Of a stretch of DNA of 64,000 nucleotides, positions 9,964-19,434 are shown in pieces. Both the position numbers and the translations under genes were made by a program. The notes beneath the pieces were generated by a model that saw nothing but the letters and a program-made list of their open reading frames with translations, made no database searches and was not told where the DNA came from. Within the stretch, counting starts at the first letter, position 1. Each line of letters starts with the position of its first letter. Source of the DNA: Woeseiaceae bacterium (GTDB taxonomy: Bacteria > Pseudomonadota > Gammaproteobacteria > Steroidobacterales > Woeseiaceae); contig JAJFKV010000029.1 in the NCBI GenBank assembly GCA_021773055.1, forward strand, positions 39,821 to 103,820, written 5' to 3'.

Positions 9964-11046
9964 ATGCCAACTGATTTACGTGTCAACTGGCTCATCGCCA
10001 TTGCGCTGTGTGGCTGGTTATTTTACCTGCTGGCACCCGTGCTAACGCCTTTCATAGCGGCTGGCCTGCTCGCCTATATGGGGGATCCACTGGCAGATCG
10101 CTTGCAGAAGCTGAGGCTGCCCAGAACATTGGCCGTCGTCGTCGTTTTTCTGTCCACATTCCTGCTTATAGCTTTACTCGTGCTATTGGTCGGGCCGTTG
10201 ATCAAGACGCAGGTTGCGGCTTTGTTTCAGGCTTTGCCTGATATCGCCCGGCAGGTTGAGCAAGTGTGGTTGCCAACGGTCCTGGACTGGCTGAATGTTG
10301 AGCCCGGCGAGAATGTTGGCTTTGGTGCGTTTCTGGCGCGCTACAGCGACATGGTTGGTAGCTGGAGTGGCAAAATCCTGCTTGGGGTCGGCAAATCGGG
10401 CGGCGTGCTGGCCGCTGCCGTTTTGAGCCTGTTCCTGATCCCCATACTGACCTTCTACATGTTGCGTGACTGGGATACCTTCTTGCTACACCTCGGTGCG
10501 ATGGTGCCGGACAGTCAGCGCGATACCGTATTCGAACTGGCCAGAGAAACAGACCGAGTGCTTGGCGCGTTTCTGCGAGGCCAGATTCTGGTCATGCTGG
10601 CATTAGCGAGTATCTACTCGCTGGGTCTCAGTCTGGTCGGTCTGAAATTTGCGATAGCAATTGGCGTGGTTGCGGGATTAGTTAGCTTTGTACCGTATCT
10701 GGGCTTTGTGTTCGGCATAGGGCTCGCCGGGCTAACGGTCGTTCTTGAGCCAAATCCACTTTTGAATCTGGTCGGCGTCGTTGCCACGTTTACGATCGCA
10801 CAGCTTATCGAAGGCTCTTTTCTTACGCCGAAACTGGTCGGTAACCGTATCGGTTTGCACCCCGTTATCGTTATTTTTGCTGTCGCAGCTGGTGGGCAAT
10901 TGTTTGGTTTCTTCGGAATACTGCTGGCGTTGCCGGCCGCCGCCGTTTTGTCTGTGCTGATTCGATTCGCCTATAACCGCTATCTGAAAGAACATCCGGA
11001 GCTGGATGTCGAGCAGGATTCCGAGCTGGATCAGGAGCTTGAATGA
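9964..11046 (+). CDS. perM: AI-2E/PerM-family membrane transporter
   Basis: A polytopic inner-membrane protein of 360 residues with an N-terminal hydrophobic pair, an amphipathic central region (about 75-140) and a C-terminal cluster of helices. The family hallmark PYLGFVFG-like segment (SFVPYLGF) and the LTPKLVGNRIGLHPV block are present. Substrates differ across this family (autoinducer-2, sodium/proton, unknown), so the name marks homology only. PerM beside hda is conserved in gammaproteobacteria. The stop overlaps the hda start by 4 bp (ATGA). The C-terminus ends in an acidic tail. Confidence 0.85.
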   Translation: MPTDLRVNWLIAIALCGWLFYLLAPVLTPFIAAGLLAYMGDPLADRLQKLRLPRTLAVVVVFLSTFLLIALLVLLVGPLIKTQVAALFQALPDIARQVEQVWLPTVLDWLNVEPGENVGFGAFLARYSDMVGSWSGKILLGVGKSGGVLAAAVLSLFLIPILTFYMLRDWDTFLLHLGAMVPDSQRDTVFELARETDRVLGAFLRGQILVMLALASIYSLGLSLVGLKFAIAIGVVAGLVSFVPYLGFVFGIGLAGLTVVLEPNPLLNLVGVVATFTIAQLIEGSFLTPKLVGNRIGLHPVIVIFAVAAGGQLFGFFGILLALPAAAVLSVLIRFAYNRYLKEHPELDVEQDSELDQELE

Positions 11047-11732
11047 GTCAGCTGGCCCTGCCACTAAAGCTCGCGGATCATGCCGTATTTGCGAGTTTCC
11101 TGGACAACGGTAACGAGACTCTCGTTGCGACGCTCTTCGGCATTGCGGCCGGTGGCGATGGGCATGGCTGCTGGCTGTGGGGTGCGGCTTCCACGGGTAA
11201 GACGCATTTGCTACAGGCTGTTTGCGATGCGGCCGGAGATAGCGCTGCCTACGTGCCGCTGTCGATGTTTGCCGACATTGGAGCGGATATTCTGGACGGG
11301 ATGGCGAGCCGCGAAGTGATTTGTATCGATGATGTGGATCTGGTCGCCGGGCAAGAGGCGTGGGAGTCAGCCTTGTTTACGCTCTTCAACCAGGTATCTG
11401 AAGCAGGTGCGCAGCTGATCATTTCTGCCGCCGCGGCACCGCGCGAGTGCGGGATCGGGCTTGCGGACCTGCAGAGTCGTTTCGCGAGATTACCCGTATT
11501 TCAACTTCATGCGCTCAATGAGGATGAGCGAGTCAGCGCGTTACAGTTGCGTTCCAGGCACCGTGGTCTGGAGCTCGCCGACGACACCGCACGCTATCTG
11601 CTTAAGCGCAGCCGTCGCGACATGGCGAGTCTCTATGAAGTACTTGACCGACTGGATGGTGAAGCATTACGTGCGAAACGGCGGCTGACAATTCCTTTTG
11701 TTCGTGATGTCCTGGGAAGCGAGCGGGGCTAG
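11043..11732 (+). CDS. hda: DnaA regulatory inactivator Hda
   Basis: A DnaA-like AAA+ protein that, with the DNA-loaded beta clamp, stimulates ATP hydrolysis by DnaA and prevents over-initiation. The start MSQLALPLKL contains the QLxLPL clamp-binding motif typical of Hda. A P-loop (GAASTGKTHLL) is near residue 45, followed by a Walker B-like CIDDVDLV. The 229 residues match the family. It is the last gene of its operon. Its TAG lies within a CTAG that also supplies the stop of convergent wrbA on the other strand. Confidence 0.93.
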   Translation: MSQLALPLKLADHAVFASFLDNGNETLVATLFGIAAGGDGHGCWLWGAASTGKTHLLQAVCDAAGDSAAYVPLSMFADIGADILDGMASREVICIDDVDLVAGQEAWESALFTLFNQVSEAGAQLIISAAAAPRECGIGLADLQSRFARLPVFQLHALNEDERVSALQLRSRHRGLELADDTARYLLKRSRRDMASLYEVLDRLDGEALRAKRRLTIPFVRDVLGSERG

Positions 11733-12322
11733 CCCTCGAGTTTCGCCGCAACCTCCGCGACGCGCTTACCGAGGGCGACTGCGAGAGATTTCTCTTCGTC
11801 AGACAACAGATCAGGATTCTTACCCCAGGTGACGTGCGTTGCCCCGTAGAGTGATCCTCCCGTCGTCGTCGTCGACAACGCTTCCTCTGAGTACGGCAAA
11901 CCAACGTATATCATGCCGTGATGGAGTAACGGTATTGCCATGGTTAGCAGCGTAGTTTCGGAGCCACCGTGCAATGAGGACGTCGATGTGAAGACACCAG
12001 CGGGTTTGCCGATTAGCGTACCTTTCATCCAGTCAGCACCCGTCGAGTCGATGAAATATTTGAGTGCGGAACTCATGTTGCCAAAACGCGTTGGGCTCCC
12101 CATTACGATGCCTGCGCATTCTGCGAGATCTGCCGAACTTACGTAGGGCGGGCCAGAATCCGGTATAGCATCGTCAGTAGCCTCGGAGACAGCGGAGACG
12201 GACGGCACGGTCCGCAAGCGAGCGGACATGCCTGTAACCGAATCAACACCACGACAGACCTCACGGGAGAGTGACTCGGTGGCACCGTAACGCGAGTAAA
12301 AAAGGACCAGAACATCGCTCAT
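11729..12322 (-). CDS. wrbA: WrbA-type NAD(P)H:quinone oxidoreductase
   Basis: A flavodoxin-like FMN enzyme that reduces quinones by two electrons, thought to protect against redox cycling. The FMN phosphate loop is in FYSRYGATESLSREV at the N-terminus. The family-typical MGSPTRFGNMSSALKYF is near residue 75, and later SLHGGSE contributes to the flavin site. Length is 197 aa. Its ATG shares one base with the arsC-like stop (TGATG), so both are read from one message. The convergent end is shared with hda. Confidence 0.92.
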   Translation of the reverse strand: MSDVLVLFYSRYGATESLSREVCRGVDSVTGMSARLRTVPSVSAVSEATDDAIPDSGPPYVSSADLAECAGIVMGSPTRFGNMSSALKYFIDSTGADWMKGTLIGKPAGVFTSTSSLHGGSETTLLTMAIPLLHHGMIYVGLPYSEEALSTTTTGGSLYGATHVTWGKNPDLLSDEEKSLAVALGKRVAEVAAKLEG

Positions 12323-12678
12323 CAGGATAGTAACTCCAGCACGTTTTCGGGAGGTCGGCCGATAACCGCTTTGCCGGACTCGTTATGCACGACTATCGGT
12401 CGCTCGAGTACGATCGGGTGGCGGGAAAGCCACTCGGAGAGCGCCGAATTATCGGTGAGATCCGGAAGGTCGGAAGCCTCCTTGAATTCGCTTTCGCCGC
12501 GGCGCAGCAAGTCAGCAACTGACAAGCCGAGTTTCTCTGCGAGACCGGCGATCGTCTGTGCATCGGGCGAATCCTGATTATAAAGGATGATCGCGTGTGC
12601 AGCGCCAGACTCGGTTATTAATTCCAGCGTTTGTCTTGATTTCGAACAGCGTGGGTTGTGGTAGATAGTGACAGCCAT
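12322..12678 (-). CDS. arsC: ArsC/YfgD-family arsenate reductase (glutaredoxin type)
   Basis: A thioredoxin-fold protein of 118 residues. The catalytic cysteine lies in YHNPRCSKSR close to the N-terminus, and ERPIVV followed by IGRPPE gives the conserved C-terminal half. In E. coli the hda neighbour is the ArsC-like protein YfgD, whose substrate is unproven. This one is closer to that branch than to plasmid ArsC, so arsenate reduction is a family-level guess. I chose the ATG at 12678. Upstream in-frame codons to 12741 do not resemble the family. It precedes wrbA in a two-gene operon. Confidence 0.85.
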   Translation of the reverse strand: MAVTIYHNPRCSKSRQTLELITESGAAHAIILYNQDSPDAQTIAGLAEKLGLSVADLLRRGESEFKEASDLPDLTDNSALSEWLSRHPIVLERPIVVHNESGKAVIGRPPENVLELLS

Positions 12679-12806
12679 AGGGTCCTCGAGAGTGCCTTCT
12701 GCAAATGCAGCGCGCACTCTATCATTTTGGCGGAGACCCAACAGAACCCGATCGATCGATCAGAATCACCTTAGTAGCGAATTTGGAGCTTGACGGGAAG
12801 CTATAC

Positions 12807-13178
12807 ATGTTGGTAATTTTCATCCGCGTCCTCAACAAAAAAAATACAAAAATCGTGGTAAATCAATATTTCACACCAAATTTGAAAAAAAACCTGCAGG
12901 TATGGCTGCTGGTGGCGTTTTGCAGCCTGGCTGCATGCGAAACGACGCCGCCTGTACAGGAAATGAGCGATGCGCGGCAGGCGATTGCTGTCGCCCGGGA
13001 GGCCGGAGCGGCAGAATTGGCGTCATTTCACCTCAAAGCGGCTGAAAATTACCTGGCCAGCGCCGAGCAAAAGTTGGGTGAGCATGCCTATGGTCAGGCG
13101 CGCCGCGACGCCAAACAGGCGAAAATGAAGGCCCTGGACGCCTTGAAGGCCAGCGAAGACCGCAGCGAGCCACACTAG
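12807..13178 (+). CDS. DUF4398 lipoprotein
   Basis: A small outer- or inner-membrane-anchored lipoprotein. The hydrophobic stretch VWLLVAFCS leads into the lipobox LAAC, where the cysteine would be lipidated. The mature part is alanine-rich and helical with heptad-like AxxAxxxA spacing (DUF4398 pattern: [30 protein letters not shown]). The start is uncertain. ATG 12807 has a GGGAAG ribosome site but gives a long n-region, while TTG 12882 gives a textbook MKKNLQ signal but lacks a visible site. The upstream region is notably A-rich. Proteins of this type often accompany OmpA-like envelope proteins, but none is adjacent. Confidence 0.75.
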   Translation: MLVIFIRVLNKKNTKIVVNQYFTPNLKKNLQVWLLVAFCSLAACETTPPVQEMSDARQAIAVAREAGAAELASFHLKAAENYLASAEQKLGEHAYGQARRDAKQAKMKALDALKASEDRSEPH

Positions 13179-13197
13179 GCGCGCTGGGACCCAAGCG

Positions 13198-13494
13198 ATA
13201 AAAACCGCCGCAGCAAACACTCGCCTGTTTACGATCAAAGGTCGTGTGCAGGGCGTCTGGTTTCGCGATAGTACCCGCCGTGAAGCAGAGCGTCTGGGCA
13301 TAACGGGATACGCGAAAAACCTGCCCGACGGCGATGTCGAAGTATTGGCGGCCGGTTCGGCCGCTGATCTCGCCGAGCTGGCAATCTGGCTACGCGAAGG
13401 CCCACCATTGGCGAAAGTAATCGAAGTACTGGAAAAATCTGGCGAGCAAGCGGCGCTTGAATCGCTGGAGCAGTCGGGGTTTGAGGTCGGTTAG
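13198..13494 (+). CDS. acylphosphatase, apparently with an ATA start
   Basis: Hydrolyses acyl phosphates. The core GRVQGVWFR with the phosphate-binding arginine and the later [13 protein letters not shown] with the catalytic asparagine are intact. Homology clearly begins upstream of the first GTG (13246), because the first beta strand (LFTIKGR) is encoded at 13225-13245. Yet between the in-frame stop at 13144 and that GTG there is no ATG, GTG or TTG. ATA at 13198 gives 98 residues, the normal family length, 19 bp after the lipoprotein stop. CTG 13225 is an alternative. Starting at 13246 (82 aa) would delete the first strand. The end shares TTAG with the convergent transglycosylase stop. Confidence 0.72.
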   Translation: MKTAAANTRLFTIKGRVQGVWFRDSTRREAERLGITGYAKNLPDGDVEVLAAGSAADLAELAIWLREGPPLAKVIEVLEKSGEQAALESLEQSGFEVG

Positions 13495-14066
13495 GCCTGA
13501 AACCACTTAGTGCTGAGCTTATCGATGACTTTGTTCGGGTATTTGCGCCTCCCAAGGCTACCGTTGTAACGTCCCAACGCCCGCCGCAGGTCACCGTTTT
13601 CCTTGTCGAGGTAAAACTTCAGGATCGTACAGCCGTAGCGCAGGTTGGTCTCGATATGCAGCAGATTGTCGTCCGGACGGCCAATTTCGTCGAGCCAAAA
13701 GGGCATGATCTGCATCAAGCCAATCGCACCGGCGACGGAGATTGCATAGTGATCGAAATTACTTTCGGTCTCGATGACGGCCAGAATCAGTTCGGGAGCG
13801 AGTTCTGCACGGGTCGCCTCCAGATGAACCAGTTTCAGAATCTTGATGCGTTCTTCCGGGTCCTTGACCTGGCGAGCCAGGCGACGCGACATGTCCGTCA
13901 ACCAGACCTCCGCGTGAAAGCGGTCCGCAAAACTGCCGGTATCGCTGGCTGCGGCGCGCAGCGCCTCTCGCAGTTCGGGGTCCGGGCTGCCTTGTGCCAT
14001 TGCGCCAGCCGAAAACAGGCAGACGTAAAGCAAGAATCCAGCAGTGAATGACTTGACTAACTTCAT
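13491..14066 (-). CDS. lytic transglycosylase (SLT domain)
   Basis: A 191-residue exported murein lyase. The signal peptide spans about 1-24 and ends in GAMA. The SLT fold occupies roughly residues 80-185. The catalytic glutamate is the first E of [10 protein letters not shown], and [13 protein letters not shown] and RYNGS are the expected peptidoglycan-binding motifs. It cleaves the MurNAc-GlcNAc bond to form anhydro-MurNAc. It lies downstream of proS with a 43-bp gap. The ATG at 14066 is the only sensible start. Confidence 0.9.
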   Translation of the reverse strand: MKLVKSFTAGFLLYVCLFSAGAMAQGSPDPELREALRAAASDTGSFADRFHAEVWLTDMSRRLARQVKDPEERIKILKLVHLEATRAELAPELILAVIETESNFDHYAISVAGAIGLMQIMPFWLDEIGRPDDNLLHIETNLRYGCTILKFYLDKENGDLRRALGRYNGSLGRRKYPNKVIDKLSTKWFQA

Positions 14067-14109
14067 AATTGAGACATCATTAAATGAATTAGTAGCTTAC
14101 AATGGTTTC

Positions 14110-15798
14110 TTACAGTAATTTGAGAGCCTCTTCACGTTTCAAATTCTGTGATTCGGAGTCATTACGATGCCGGTACTCGAGCTCACCCGCCGCCAAGCTC
14201 CGTTCGCTGATGACCAGCCGATGTGGAATACCAATGAGCTCCGCATCCGCGAATTTCACCCCGGGGCGCGCATCTCGATCGTCCAGCAGCACATCAAAGC
14301 CCTGCTCCTTGAGCTCTGAATACAGTGTTTCCGCGGCCTCTTTAACCACATCTGAACGATGCATGTTGATGGGTACCAGGACCACATCGAATGGGGCCAG
14401 TGGTTGCGGCCAGATGATACCGGCGTCGTCATGGTTCTGTTCGATCGCGGCGCCCACAATCCGGGTCACGCCTATGCCGTAGCAACCCATGGCCATGACC
14501 TGGTTCTTGCCATCCGGGTTTTGCACCGTCGCATCCATTGCCTGGCTATACTTGCTGCCCAACTGAAAAATGTGGCCGACCTCGATACCGCGCGCAATAC
14601 TGAGCGTTCCTTCGCCACCCGGCGTTGGATCTCCGGCGAGGACGTTGCGAATATCGACGGTTTCCGGCATTTCCACATCCCGGCCGAAATTTACGCCCGT
14701 ATAGTGCATGTCCTTTTCATTGCCACCGCAAACAAAGTCACTCATCGTCAGGGTTGCATGGTCGAAGAACACCGGAATTTCCAGCCCTACGGGTCCGACG
14801 AAACCCGGACCACAGCCGGCGGCTTTCACAATACTTTCCGGGCTCGCCATAGTGAGCGGAGAGGCAACACCGGGGATTTTCTGCGCTTTAACCGTGTTGA
14901 GCTCGTGATCACCGCGCAAAGCCAGCGCAACGGGGCCATCGGTGCCGTCCACAATCAAGGTCTTCAAGGTATTCAGCGCGCGGACATTTAATGAGTCGCA
15001 CAGTGCTTCGATCGTCTTGATTCCGGGTGTCGCAAGCTTCTTTAGTTCCGCGCTTGGGGCAGGTGTATTGATGCCGTCCGGCGAGGTGGACGCTGTCTCG
15101 ATATTGGACGCATAGTTGTCTTCGTCACTATAGGCGATAGCATCCTCGCCAGAGTCAGCCAGCACGTGGAACTCCTGCGACCGGCTGCCGCCGATTTCAC
15201 CCGAATCTGCATCAACAACGCGGAATTTCAGGCCCAGGCGCTCAAAAATGGCGGTGTAAGCTGTGTGCATGCGGGCATAGGACTCTTCCAGTCCCGCCTG
15301 ATCGAGATCGAACGAATAGGCATCTTTCATGATGAACTCGCGCGAGCGCATCACGCCGAAGCGAGGGCGGATCTCGTCGCGGAACTTGGTCTGAATTTGA
15401 TAATAGTTGATCGGTAGTTGCTTGTAGCTGCGCAGCTCTTTGCGCGCAATATCGGTGATAACTTCCTCATGGGTCGGCCCAAAGCAATAGTCACGATTGT
15501 GACGATCGCTCATGCGCAACAGCAACGGGCCATACTTGTCCCAGCGGCCTGATTCTTGCCATAACTCTGCCGGTTGCACTGCAGGCATCAGTAACTCGAG
15601 TGCGCCGGCGCGATTCATTTCCTCGCGGACCACAGCCTCAACTTTGCGCAGAACGCGCAGTCCCAACGGCATCCAGGTGAACAGCCCCGAGGCCAGGCGG
15701 CGGATGAGGCCTGCCCGCAGCATTAGTTTGTGGCTAACGATCTCAGCGTCCGCTGGTACTTCCTTGAGTGTGCTTAGCCCGAATTCCGAAAAACGCAT
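14110..15798 (-). CDS. proS: prolyl-tRNA synthetase, bacterial type
   Basis: Charges tRNA-Pro. The 562 residues include the class II catalytic core, with motif 2 in [17 protein letters not shown] near residue 140. The inserted editing domain (about 225-400) removes mischarged Ala-tRNA and contains [14 protein letters not shown]. The core resumes with CYGIGVTRI and is followed by the anticodon-binding domain. The start is ATG 15798 (MRFSEF), matching the family. Twenty further in-frame codons upstream are not conserved. Confidence 0.95.
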   Translation of the reverse strand: MRFSEFGLSTLKEVPADAEIVSHKLMLRAGLIRRLASGLFTWMPLGLRVLRKVEAVVREEMNRAGALELLMPAVQPAELWQESGRWDKYGPLLLRMSDRHNRDYCFGPTHEEVITDIARKELRSYKQLPINYYQIQTKFRDEIRPRFGVMRSREFIMKDAYSFDLDQAGLEESYARMHTAYTAIFERLGLKFRVVDADSGEIGGSRSQEFHVLADSGEDAIAYSDEDNYASNIETASTSPDGINTPAPSAELKKLATPGIKTIEALCDSLNVRALNTLKTLIVDGTDGPVALALRGDHELNTVKAQKIPGVASPLTMASPESIVKAAGCGPGFVGPVGLEIPVFFDHATLTMSDFVCGGNEKDMHYTGVNFGRDVEMPETVDIRNVLAGDPTPGGEGTLSIARGIEVGHIFQLGSKYSQAMDATVQNPDGKNQVMAMGCYGIGVTRIVGAAIEQNHDDAGIIWPQPLAPFDVVLVPINMHRSDVVKEAAETLYSELKEQGFDVLLDDRDARPGVKFADAELIGIPHRLVISERSLAAGELEYRHRNDSESQNLKREEALKLL

Positions 15799-15901
15799 TG
15801 CTTGTCTTACCAAAAGTGAATGAGGCGCGCATTCTAACCGTATTGACAGATAAGCCAAAGCAGGGGAAGGTCCGGAATCTTTTTACTGCAGGGATGCCAG
15901 A

Positions 15902-16498
15902 TTGCACGGTCGTCGAAATCCGTTTGTTGCTCACGAAGGTCTGCCGCTGCTCGCGCTCGCATTTGCGGCGGCAATTTTGCTGATTCGTTATTACGAGCCG
16001 TGGTATGCCGTAGTACCCGGTATCCTGTTCGTACTGCTTTATATGGTTTTCCGCGATCCCGTGCGGTCTGTGCCCTCGGTGGCGCTGGGCGTATTCAGTC
16101 CGGTCGATGGCAGAGTGATTGATGTCAGTCGTACGGAGGTGGGTGAAACGGGCGAACCGGCGTTACGGATTGTGATCAGTGTTGATAGTCTGGGAACCTA
16201 TACAGCGCGTGCTCCGGTTGAGGGCGCGATCAAGGATCTGGGCAAAAAGGCGCTTTGGTTACAGACAGACGAAGGTGACGATGTCGTGCTCAAATTCAGC
16301 GGCTTTCGCCTTGGTTTGGCGCCGCGATCGTTTGCCAAGTTTGGCGAGCGCCTCGGTCAGGGCCAGCGATTTGCCTACCTGCGATTGACCCGCACGGCCG
16401 AAGTACAGTTTCCGGTTGACGGCAAGGTGCTTGTCGAGCCCGGTCAGACTGTGGTGGCTGGCACCGACGTTATCGGAAATGTCCGCGGGCTGAGGTAA
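15902..16498 (+). CDS. phosphatidylserine decarboxylase-like protein lacking catalytic residues
   Basis: A 198-residue membrane-anchored protein. Two hydrophobic segments (about 12-30 and 38-55) precede a region clearly related to phosphatidylserine decarboxylase (FSPVDGRVID, RAPVEGAI, GKVLVEPGQTVVAGTDVIG). In true enzymes the proenzyme cleaves itself at a Gly-Ser near the C-terminus (FGS). Here the equivalent segment reads YLRLTRT with no Gly-Ser, and the conserved HVNR is TYTAR. It therefore should neither self-process nor form the pyruvoyl group. The start is TTG 15902 with AGGG eight bases upstream. Its real function is unknown. A lipid-binding role is only a guess. Confidence 0.7.
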   Translation: MHGRRNPFVAHEGLPLLALAFAAAILLIRYYEPWYAVVPGILFVLLYMVFRDPVRSVPSVALGVFSPVDGRVIDVSRTEVGETGEPALRIVISVDSLGTYTARAPVEGAIKDLGKKALWLQTDEGDDVVLKFSGFRLGLAPRSFAKFGERLGQGQRFAYLRLTRTAEVQFPVDGKVLVEPGQTVVAGTDVIGNVRGLR

Positions 16499-16582
16499 TT
16501 GGACCCACAAAGCTCTGGCCGTGATATACGGCGTATAGCGTGGCAAAATCTACATTGAACTCCAAATTGTGGCCTCTCAAAA

Positions 16583-17266
16583 ATGATACATCCTGAACAT
16601 CAACGACGTGCCTATCTGCAGGCAATGGGTATTGATGTCTGGTTGCCACGCGGTGCGCCTGAGCCTGATGAGCCGGAAATTATAGCGAGCGATGTTGCTG
16701 CTACAGGTGGGCTGGACTGGGAGGAGTTGCGACAGTGCGTTGCCGACTGTACCCGCTGCGAGTTGGCCGAGAGCCGCATCCAAGCCGTATTTGGCGTCGG
16801 TAATCAGGACGCTGACTGGATGATAATCGGTGAAGCGCCAGGCGCTGAAGAAGATCGTCGTGGTGAACCGTTTGTTGGTCGCGCGGGTAAGATGCTGGAT
16901 GAAATGCTGCGCGCGATTGGACAGAGCAGGACCTCAGTGTTCATCGCTAATACGTTGAAATGTCGTCCTCCCAATAATCGCGACCCGAAGCCGGCGGAGG
17001 CAAGCGCCTGTCGTGACTATCTGGAGCGCCAGATAGCATTGATACAACCAAAAATCATTCTGGCAGTCGGAAAAATCGCCGCACAGAATCTCCTGGGTAG
17101 CGACGACCCGGTGGGGCGAATGCGCGGTCGTCCGCACGATCTCAACGGCATTCCGCTGGTCGTGACTTATCACCCGGCGTACCTGCTTAGAAGTCCCTCG
17201 CAAAAGAGCAAGTCGTGGAGTGACCTTTGTCTCGCAAACCGCCTGGTGAAAGAGTCAGCGGCGTGA
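16583..17266 (+). CDS. uracil-DNA glycosylase, family 4 (Fe-S)
   Basis: Removes uracil from DNA. After a variable N-terminal 50 residues come the cluster cysteines (CTRC, then CRPP and SACRDYL). The active-site segment is GEAPGAEEDRRGEPFVGRAG, and the late motif is TYHPAYLLR. At 227 residues it fits family 4/5 enzymes, which use a [4Fe-4S] cluster for structure. The ATG follows a purine run at 16578. The 3' end overlaps the rimI start by 4 bp (GTGA). Confidence 0.9.
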   Translation: MIHPEHQRRAYLQAMGIDVWLPRGAPEPDEPEIIASDVAATGGLDWEELRQCVADCTRCELAESRIQAVFGVGNQDADWMIIGEAPGAEEDRRGEPFVGRAGKMLDEMLRAIGQSRTSVFIANTLKCRPPNNRDPKPAEASACRDYLERQIALIQPKIILAVGKIAAQNLLGSDDPVGRMRGRPHDLNGIPLVVTYHPAYLLRSPSQKSKSWSDLCLANRLVKESAA

Positions 17267-17739
17267 TTATCCCGATGGCGCAGCCGCCGGCGACGATTCG
17301 CGAGATGAACCACGATGACCTCGGAATGGTGTCCGACATAGAACGCCGAAGCTACGAGTTTCCGTGGAGTCATGGTGTATTTCGTGACTGCCTGCTGGCC
17401 GGATACCAGTGCCTGGCGTTGGTTCGCGAAGACCGCGTTGCGGGCTACGCTATCTTGTCCGTGGCAGCGGGCGAGGCTCATATCCTGAATCTGTGCACAG
17501 ATCCGGATTTTCGAGCACTCGGTTACGGCGAACGACTGCTTGATGAACTGCTGCATCGGGCACGGTCAGCCTCGGTACGAGAGATATTTCTCGAAGTCCG
17601 ACCATCAAATGAAACCGCCATAGGCCTGTATCGCAAGAAGGGCTTTCATCAGGTTGCGGCACGTCCGGCCTACTATCAGGCCAACGAAGGCCGCGAAGAC
17701 GCCGCGGTGCTCGCCAAGAAGCTCGTCGTCGAACTTTAA
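17263..17739 (+). CDS. rimI: ribosomal protein S18-alanine N-acetyltransferase
   Basis: A GNAT-fold acetyltransferase that modifies the N-terminus of S18. The acetyl-CoA loop is in RALGYGERLLDELL, and EVRPSNETAIGLYRKKGF is the characteristic RimI C-terminal half with the catalytic Glu. I prefer the GTG at 17263, which overlaps the UDG stop as GTGA, giving 158 residues. ATG 17275 is nearly equivalent. It ends 86 bp before prfC. Confidence 0.88.
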   Translation: MIIPMAQPPATIREMNHDDLGMVSDIERRSYEFPWSHGVFRDCLLAGYQCLALVREDRVAGYAILSVAAGEAHILNLCTDPDFRALGYGERLLDELLHRARSASVREIFLEVRPSNETAIGLYRKKGFHQVAARPAYYQANEGREDAAVLAKKLVVEL

Positions 17740-17825
17740 GCAGACGGTTTCACAACTCGCTGAACTCGTATTCATCACATTGACGGAGTGCTAGACTGCG
17801 CCGCCTCAAATTATTGAATATAGTA

Positions 17826-19406
17826 ATGGCAAATCTCGACGAACAAGTCAGTAAACGGCGTACATTCGCGATCATTTCGCATCCGGACGCCGGCAAGACG
17901 ACACTGACCGAAAAGTTGCTGCTTTATGGCGGCGCTATTCAGCTTGCGGGCACCGTAAAGGGCCGCAAGGCGAGCCGTCATGCCACATCGGACTGGATGG
18001 CGCTTGAGCAGCAGCGCGGAATTTCCGTGACATCATCGGTCATGCAGTTCCCGTACGCGGATCATGTCATCAACTTGCTTGATACACCGGGCCATGAAGA
18101 TTTCTCGGAAGATACCTATCGGACACTGACGGCCGTTGACTCGGCGCTGATGGTTATCGATTGCGCAAAAGGCGTGGAAAAACGCACCATCAAATTGATG
18201 GATGTGTGTCGCTTGCGTGACACGCCAATCATGACGTTTATTAACAAGCTCGATCGGGACGGTAAGGAACCGATCGATTTGCTCGACGAAATCGAGTCCG
18301 TACTAAAGATTCAGTGCTCACCTGTTACGTGGCCTATCGGCATGGGTCGCTCACTGAAGGGCGTCTATCATCTATTGCAGGACCGCATTTACCTGTACGA
18401 CCGGGTAGGGCGGGAGAAGGCATCCGAGCGCCATGCTATTGACGGCCTGGATTCAGACGAGGCGACCGTCGCACTCGGTGACATAGCTGACGAATTCAGA
18501 GAAGAGATCGAGTTGGTTAAAGGTGCCTGTCCAGAGTTATCGGTCGAAGATTATCTCGCAGCGAAGCAGACGCCCGTGTTCTTCGGCTCGGCGATCGGCA
18601 ATTTCGGCGTAAAAGAATTGCTGGATGAATTTGTGAACTATGCGCCGGCGCCCCGGACTCGCGAAAGCGAGCAACGCGACGTGCTACCCAATGAAGACAA
18701 GATGACCGGTTTTGTGTTCAAGATTCAAGCGAACATGGACCCCGCGCACCGGGACCGTATCGCGTTCATGCGAATATGTTCCGGCGAGTACCGTAAGGGG
18801 ATTCGCGCATTGCATGTTCGCTCAGGCAAGGAAATGAAAATTCCGGATGCGATCACGTTTATGGCGGCGGATCGGAAGCACGCCGAAACCGCCTATGCGG
18901 GCGATATAATCGGCATCCATAATCACGGCACTATCAATATAGGTGACAGTTTTACTGAAGGTGAGATCATTCGCTTTACAGGTATACCGAATTTTGCGCC
19001 GGAGATTTTCCGTCGTGCCGTGTTGAAAGACCCGCTGCGTTTGAAAGCCCTGCAAAAAGGTCTTGCGCAACTGTGTGAGGAAGGTGCAACACAGTTGTTT
19101 AAGCCGATGCGCAACAATGATCTTATTCTCGGTGCTGTTGGTCCTCTGCAGTTCGATGTGGTTGCTCACCGCTTGCAACATGAATACAACGTGGAGTGCC
19201 AGTTTGAGGCAATCAACGTTGCGACGGCACGTTGGGTCGAATGCGACGACGAAAAGATGTTGAGTGACTTCGAACGCAAGGCCTACGACAATCTTGCACT
19301 GGATCATAGCGACAGTCTGGTCTACATTGCTCCTACACGGGTTAATCTCAACCTGACCGAGGAACGCTGGCCAGATATTGCTTTCCGCAAGACAAGAGAG
19401 CACTAG
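17826..19406 (+). CDS. prfC: peptide chain release factor 3
   Basis: A translational GTPase that recycles RF1/RF2 from the ribosome. G1 (SHPDAGKTT), G3 ([12 protein letters not shown]) and G4 ([10 protein letters not shown]) are all present. It is 526 residues long, the usual size. EF-G-like domains II and III follow the G domain. The start is ATG 17826; TTG 17814 in frame is less likely. The 73 bp upstream of the ATG probably carry its own promoter, though no clear boxes are seen. Confidence 0.95.
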   Translation: MANLDEQVSKRRTFAIISHPDAGKTTLTEKLLLYGGAIQLAGTVKGRKASRHATSDWMALEQQRGISVTSSVMQFPYADHVINLLDTPGHEDFSEDTYRTLTAVDSALMVIDCAKGVEKRTIKLMDVCRLRDTPIMTFINKLDRDGKEPIDLLDEIESVLKIQCSPVTWPIGMGRSLKGVYHLLQDRIYLYDRVGREKASERHAIDGLDSDEATVALGDIADEFREEIELVKGACPELSVEDYLAAKQTPVFFGSAIGNFGVKELLDEFVNYAPAPRTRESEQRDVLPNEDKMTGFVFKIQANMDPAHRDRIAFMRICSGEYRKGIRALHVRSGKEMKIPDAITFMAADRKHAETAYAGDIIGIHNHGTINIGDSFTEGEIIRFTGIPNFAPEIFRRAVLKDPLRLKALQKGLAQLCEEGATQLFKPMRNNDLILGAVGPLQFDVVAHRLQHEYNVECQFEAINVATARWVECDDEKMLSDFERKAYDNLALDHSDSLVYIAPTRVNLNLTEERWPDIAFRKTREH

Positions 19407-19434
19407 TCGCCGGACCTCTGTCTGAGGCAATGGT

